Shown piece by piece: positions 12,813-16,490 of a stretch of 16,490 nt of DNA. A program made the position numbers and the translations under genes. The notes under the pieces are model-generated. The model was not told where the DNA came from. It searched no databases and worked only from the letters and a program-made list of their open reading frames with translations. Position 1 is the first letter of the stretch, and every line of letters begins with the position of its first letter. This DNA is from CAZUTK01 sp964623265 (lineage in GTDB: Bacteria > Electryoneota > B3-LCP), in the NCBI GenBank assembly GCA_964623265.1, contig CAZUTK010000060.1, positions 1-16,490 on the forward strand, written 5' to 3'.

Positions 12813-15800
12813 TTACTTCATCAAGACCAGCTTCACTCCGGCGGAATATCCGCCCGCCTGCAGACGGCAGATGTAAACTCCGGACGCCAGACCCGATCCG
12901 TCGAAAATCGCCTCATAATGGCCCGCTTCCCGCCGGCCGTCCGCCAAAACGGCTACTTGCCTCCCGGCGATGTCATAGACGGCGAGATGGACGCGGTCCG
13001 CCTGCGGCAGATCGAAACCGATGACGGTTAGAGGGTTAAAGGGATTGGGATGCGCCGGATTCAGAGCATATTCATCCGGAAGAGACGGCGTCGCGGAATT
13101 CGCAAGCAGCTCTTCTCCCCAGGGTTCCCCGTAATTATCCCAGTCATCGTAAAGCGCTGAAAGCGCGGCTCCGCTCTTGCTGAACGGAAAGCTGGAACTG
13201 TCGTAGACCGCTGCGGGATAGACGCCGACGTTCCCTCGGTAGAGATAAGCGCCCGCCGGAGCGCTTCCGGGTACGTTCTGGCTCCGGTTGCGCTGCAGCG
13301 AAATGCCCGCCGGCAGCGTCAAAGTCACCGGTCCCAGAGTCGGCCCGTAAACCGACCCGTTTGGCAAAACCACATCCACCCATGCGTCCGCCGTCATCGG
13401 CGCTGTTCCTGTATTTTCCAAAACGACGGAAAAGTTGAAAGAACCTCCCCCCGCCGGAATCACGATGGGTGGATTGATCGGCGTCATCGTAATTTGCAGC
13501 GCCGACCCGGGCGGCGTGTAGTCGAACCGTGTCGTGAACAGATACGCCCTTCCGTCCTGCAGGCGAGCCGCTGCCGGATCGCGATAGAGATTGCTGTACA
13601 CCACTTCGATTCCGCCCATCTGATCTGGAGTCTCGATTCCCACGGTGGAATAGGCGTTATCCCAGTAATTCCCGCTGACTTCCACAATGTGGTAATACTG
13701 AAACAGGATCTCCCCGTCGCCGGTGGGTGTGGGATAATGCGCCGGGTCGAAGAGAATGACTTCAAAGGTCTCCTGCGGATTGGGTGATCCGAAATTCTGC
13801 ATCCTCGACCATTCGATCACCACGCGGTGATTCGCCGGGTCGTGCCATGCGTAGACCCGCCCCTCCCCCGTGGTGACCAGATCGTCCCAGAACGGCGCCG
13901 CCATCCCCGCAGGACCCATCACGGATGGAATGGGCCAATTCCGAAAGAGGGTGAAGGCGGCGTTGGGAATCATGGAAATCCAGCCGTTTGAACAGACCGT
14001 GATGCTGTCCACATTGATCCCATAATAACGGAACAAGAAGGGCAGAGCAATGTTCAGTGAGGCGTCCTGGTCTTCCCCGTTGTCCAGAATCGCCAATTGA
14101 ATGCCGGATCCGCCGTAGTCCGGGTCTATCTCGACCCAATTGTAAACGGGATGCGGCGGGTAATTCACATCGGTGTCATCGTAGCAGTAGTAGCCGTACG
14201 CATCCGGTCCCTGCGGATCGGTGCCGACTTTTTGGCCGATCGCGACCGTCACGGTGTCCGTCTGCGCAGCTCCATTCGTCGGCGACCACTCGATGCGGAT
14301 TTTCGCCTGATAACCGCGCGGCGCATTCGCGGAAGCCGTCACCTGAAAACGGTTCGCGGCGTTCAGCGCCGACGCCCCGGACAGGATCGTGCCGTAGCTC
14401 CCCGTGGAATCCAAGACCGTGATGAGAGCGTCCAAAGAACGGATTACGGCGGCTACATTTTCCGCTCGATGCCCTCCGATATTGCGCGTGAGAATCTCCA
14501 CCTGCGCCGTCTCCCCCGGCGACAACAGACTGTCGCCTCCTATGGCGATGACTCCGCCCGCTTCCAGCGCCGCCGCCGCAACCGGCAATTCCATCGCCGT
14601 TGTCCAGTTCCCCTGACCGGAAGCGATCGCCAGGTCAAAATGAATGATGTGTCCGTCCGGCGCATCCGGCTGTACGTGAAAATCAATGTCGTCCAGACTC
14701 ACCGCCGTGCCGCCGGGCGGGATCGTCCCGAACGTCTCCACCATATCGCCCGGCAGAATAAAAGGATCGTTGACCGTCGCGGTCAGAACGACGTTCACCG
14801 CCGTCATGCTGGAACCGAAATTCTTCAAGGTCAGCGGCACTTCGATCGTCTCACCCGGATTGATCGTGCCGTCGTCGTCGCCCTGGCTCTCGCCCAGATT
14901 ATCGTCATCCACGGCCGCCGAAAGAAATCCGACGATGACGTTCTGCTGGACGACGTCCAGCGAATCCAGCACCGGCTTGTAGTCGTGCTTCGTCACCGTC
15001 ACCTTCAAGTTCCCCGCCGTCAGCGTCCCCAGAAGCAAAGACGCGATGCCGGCGTCATCGGTCAGAACCGTCTGCCGAATTTCGCCGCTCTTGTAGGCGC
15101 AAACCAGCGCCCCCGAAATGGGATTGTTCTGCGAATCGGTGACGATCACGTCCAACTGGTTTTGCCCCCACACCAATTGATCCGGAACCTGAGCCTGCAT
15201 ATACCGAATGGGTCCCGTCCAGAGCTCCAGACCCGGATCTCCCGCCAAACTATTCCATTTGGAAAAATTATCCACGAACGAGGTGTTGATCGTGTTGTAG
15301 GCGTTGAAGAGCTCCAGCTTGCCCCGTACCAGCGAATTCCCCGCCTGCGTGATGCCTTCGTTGAAGATTCCGAAATACATCCCCAGGTCCACGACGTTGT
15401 TGCAGCGGGTGTTGGTGCCCGATGTCGCCGTACCGATTGCCGCCACGGCGCCCTGCCCGGTCGTCGGCGTCCCCACCGTGGCGAAATGCTCCATGGAGGA
15501 GTTCCCCGAAAACCCGCCCGTCCCGCAGGTCAGAATCGTGACGAAGGGAAGCTTATACCCATTCGTCAACTGGCTCGTGTTATTGTTCGTCCAGCCGCTT
15601 AAGCCCAGATATCCGCGGTAATTGAAGTAGCTCACGCCGTTGTTGATGGCGTTCGAAACCACCGATACCGTGGACCCCGACATATTCCACCACAGAGTGT
15701 CAATTTGGGTGAAGCCGTTTTGAACCATATACGTCTTGATGGACCGCTTCGTCTGGATCGTGGAGATGCCGGACGTCTGCACGTTGGCGAGCAGAACGGA

Positions 15801-16490
15801 ACGATGAAACCACTCGTCGTGAACCGTGTAGGGCTGCTTCTCGTACCAGATGACCTTGTTGATCATCGCCAATGCTTCCGTGAGATTTCCAGCGGGGATG
15901 CGCCCCACGGCGACGTCCGCCAAGATGTCGTTGCCCGCCAGCTGCGAATAAGGGTGATCGCCCACATAGTAGTCCCAGCCCGGCAGAGCATAGTCGCCGT
16001 CGTTGTCGCCGAACAACAGGACGAATTCCGGCGGGATTTCCCAAGTGTCGTAAGCGGTCTGAATGAGAGTCTTGATCGTCGTGGCGGAAGCTCCCGAGCT
16101 GAAGGTCTGGACGACCGCCTCGTGACCCATGCGGCGCTTCCAATCCAGCAGATAGGTGTTGATGGTGTTGACCAGCGTGGGATCATTTTCGCAGACCACC
16201 AGATACGATCCAGTCAGGTTCTCATCCACGTCGCCCGCTTCATCGAAATTCACGACGCCGGCGCGTGCGATCTTCGCCCACGTCGGTGAAAACCGTCTCG
16301 GCGCCCGAGTCATCGCGTTGCGAAAGTCCCGCCCTTCGTAGCTGAGAATCACCTCCAGCCTCTCGGCGATCCGCAGTTCCTTGGTGACGGGATTGTATTG
16401 AATCGGATTCACTTGCACCGGAAGGACGCGTAAATCCCGCATAATCGCCGGCTCGCCCAGCACCGCCCGCCTTTCCGGGAAGAATCGGTC
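12813..16490 (-). CDS. Gingipain-type (C25) secreted protein with T9SS sorting domain, N-terminus beyond window
   Basis: The frame stays open to the right edge (1225 residues visible); the GTG at 16463 is internal, since the upstream DRFFPERRAVLGEP reads as C25 propeptide. Residues here count from that GTG. The propeptide tail (RDLRVLPVQVNPIQYNP, 9-25) leads to a C25-like domain (about 85-420): GSYLVVC, LLFGDND, DVAVGRIPAGN. The catalytic-Cys region is LTCGTGGF with C313. The place of the catalytic histidine reads NYRGYLGLSGW with Y285, against the GHG of gingipains. After about 425 come Ig-like modules, including repeated INPGETIEVPL and LSPGETAQVEI units, a domain near 770-980, and a T9SS type A sorting domain (1133-1216). 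The product should cross the outer membrane by T9SS. Proteolytic activity is doubtful; it may be adhesive or a pseudoenzyme. A terminator follows the stop. Confidence 0.92.
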   Translation of the reverse strand, partial: DRFFPERRAVLGEPAIMRDLRVLPVQVNPIQYNPVTKELRIAERLEVILSYEGRDFRNAMTRAPRRFSPTWAKIARAGVVNFDEAGDVDENLTGSYLVVCENDPTLVNTINTYLLDWKRRMGHEAVVQTFSSGASATTIKTLIQTAYDTWEIPPEFVLLFGDNDGDYALPGWDYYVGDHPYSQLAGNDILADVAVGRIPAGNLTEALAMINKVIWYEKQPYTVHDEWFHRSVLLANVQTSGISTIQTKRSIKTYMVQNGFTQIDTLWWNMSGSTVSVVSNAINNGVSYFNYRGYLGLSGWTNNNTSQLTNGYKLPFVTILTCGTGGFSGNSSMEHFATVGTPTTGQGAVAAIGTATSGTNTRCNNVVDLGMYFGIFNEGITQAGNSLVRGKLELFNAYNTINTSFVDNFSKWNSLAGDPGLELWTGPIRYMQAQVPDQLVWGQNQLDVIVTDSQNNPISGALVCAYKSGEIRQTVLTDDAGIASLLLGTLTAGNLKVTVTKHDYKPVLDSLDVVQQNVIVGFLSAAVDDDNLGESQGDDDGTINPGETIEVPLTLKNFGSSMTAVNVVLTATVNDPFILPGDMVETFGTIPPGGTAVSLDDIDFHVQPDAPDGHIIHFDLAIASGQGNWTTAMELPVAAAALEAGGVIAIGGDSLLSPGETAQVEILTRNIGGHRAENVAAVIRSLDALITVLDSTGSYGTILSGASALNAANRFQVTASANAPRGYQAKIRIEWSPTNGAAQTDTVTVAIGQKVGTDPQGPDAYGYYCYDDTDVNYPPHPVYNWVEIDPDYGGSGIQLAILDNGEDQDASLNIALPFLFRYYGINVDSITVCSNGWISMIPNAAFTLFRNWPIPSVMGPAGMAAPFWDDLVTTGEGRVYAWHDPANHRVVIEWSRMQNFGSPNPQETFEVILFDPAHYPTPTGDGEILFQYYHIVEVSGNYWDNAYSTVGIETPDQMGGIEVVYSNLYRDPAAARLQDGRAYLFTTRFDYTPPGSALQITMTPINPPIVIPAGGGSFNFSVVLENTGTAPMTADAWVDVVLPNGSVYGPTLGPVTLTLPAGISLQRNRSQNVPGSAPAGAYLYRGNVGVYPAAVYDSSSFPFSKSGAALSALYDDWDNYGEPWGEELLANSATPSLPDEYALNPAHPNPFNPLTVIGFDLPQADRVHLAVYDIAGRQVAVLADGRREAGHYEAIFDGSGLASGVYICRLQAGGYSAGVKLVLMK
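12816..13067 (-). other. T9SS type A C-terminal sorting domain of the C25 protein
   Basis: The last 84 residues begin ALNPAHPNPFNPLTVIGF and continue with VYDIAGRQVAVL, GHYEAIFDGSGLASGVYICRL (key residues G, F/D and SGVY) and end VKLVLMK. These are the three conserved blocks of the type IX secretion sorting domain found in FCB-group bacteria. It directs secretion and surface attachment. No T9SS machinery gene (Por/Gld/Spr) is in the window. Confidence 0.92.

Noticed and set aside
14097..15602. A 501-codon plus-strand open frame
   Set aside because: It lies wholly antisense to the C25 protein gene, has arginine/valine-rich low-information sequence, no family resemblance and no Shine-Dalgarno support; it is a shadow of a GC-rich gene.

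Overview
The window looks like a chromosomal fragment of an uncultured Gram-negative bacterium, most likely from the FCB superphylum (a KSB1-, Calditrichota- or Zixibacteria-like lineage). The evidence is a large secreted protein ending in a type IX secretion (T9SS) sorting domain with the NPAHPNPFNP signature, a SusC-like TonB receptor with an N-terminal carboxypeptidase-regulatory domain, lipoproteins built from beta-helix or BACON-like modules, and a respiratory chain rich in multihaem cytochromes. The phylum is inferred from gene style, not from a marker gene. No rRNA, tRNA, CRISPR array or mobile element is visible.

Layout, left to right. (1) 1-4986, minus strand: a beta-helix lipoprotein cut by the left edge, preceded in transcription order by a 1233-residue TonB-dependent receptor. 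The receptor carries an insertion of about 340 residues of EF-hand/dockerin-like calcium-binding repeats. (2) 4987-5487: an AT-rich spacer of about 500 bp with a candidate sigma-70 promoter reading left into the receptor and a candidate sigma-54 (-24/-12) promoter reading right into a 49-residue very acidic ORF (5488-5637). (3) 5775-9207, minus strand: a respiratory cluster of tetrahaem cytochrome c554-like protein, Rieske iron-sulfur protein, fused cytochrome b6/subunit IV and a nine-haem membrane-anchored cytochrome c. It reads as a quinol-oxidising bc complex that passes electrons to multihaem cytochromes. (4) 9416-11244, minus strand: a stand-alone response-regulator receiver and a UMF1/Atg22-type MFS transporter, each with a good sigma-70-type promoter. 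(5) 11433-12761, plus strand: a lipoprotein with two BACON-like domains. (6) 12813-16490, minus strand: a gingipain-type (C25) protein cut by the right edge, with Ig-like modules and a C-terminal T9SS domain. It appears to lack the catalytic histidine. A strong terminator separates it from the convergent lipoprotein gene.

Functionally the window combines surface and secreted proteins at both ends (receptor, lipoproteins, T9SS cargo) with an energy-conserving electron-transfer module in the middle. The most noteworthy points are the calcium-repeat insertion in the receptor, the apparent catalytic-site change in the C25 protein, the nine-haem partner of the bc complex, and the small acidic ORF behind a sigma-54-like promoter. 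No complete, clearly undescribed multi-gene system could be demonstrated from the sequence alone.
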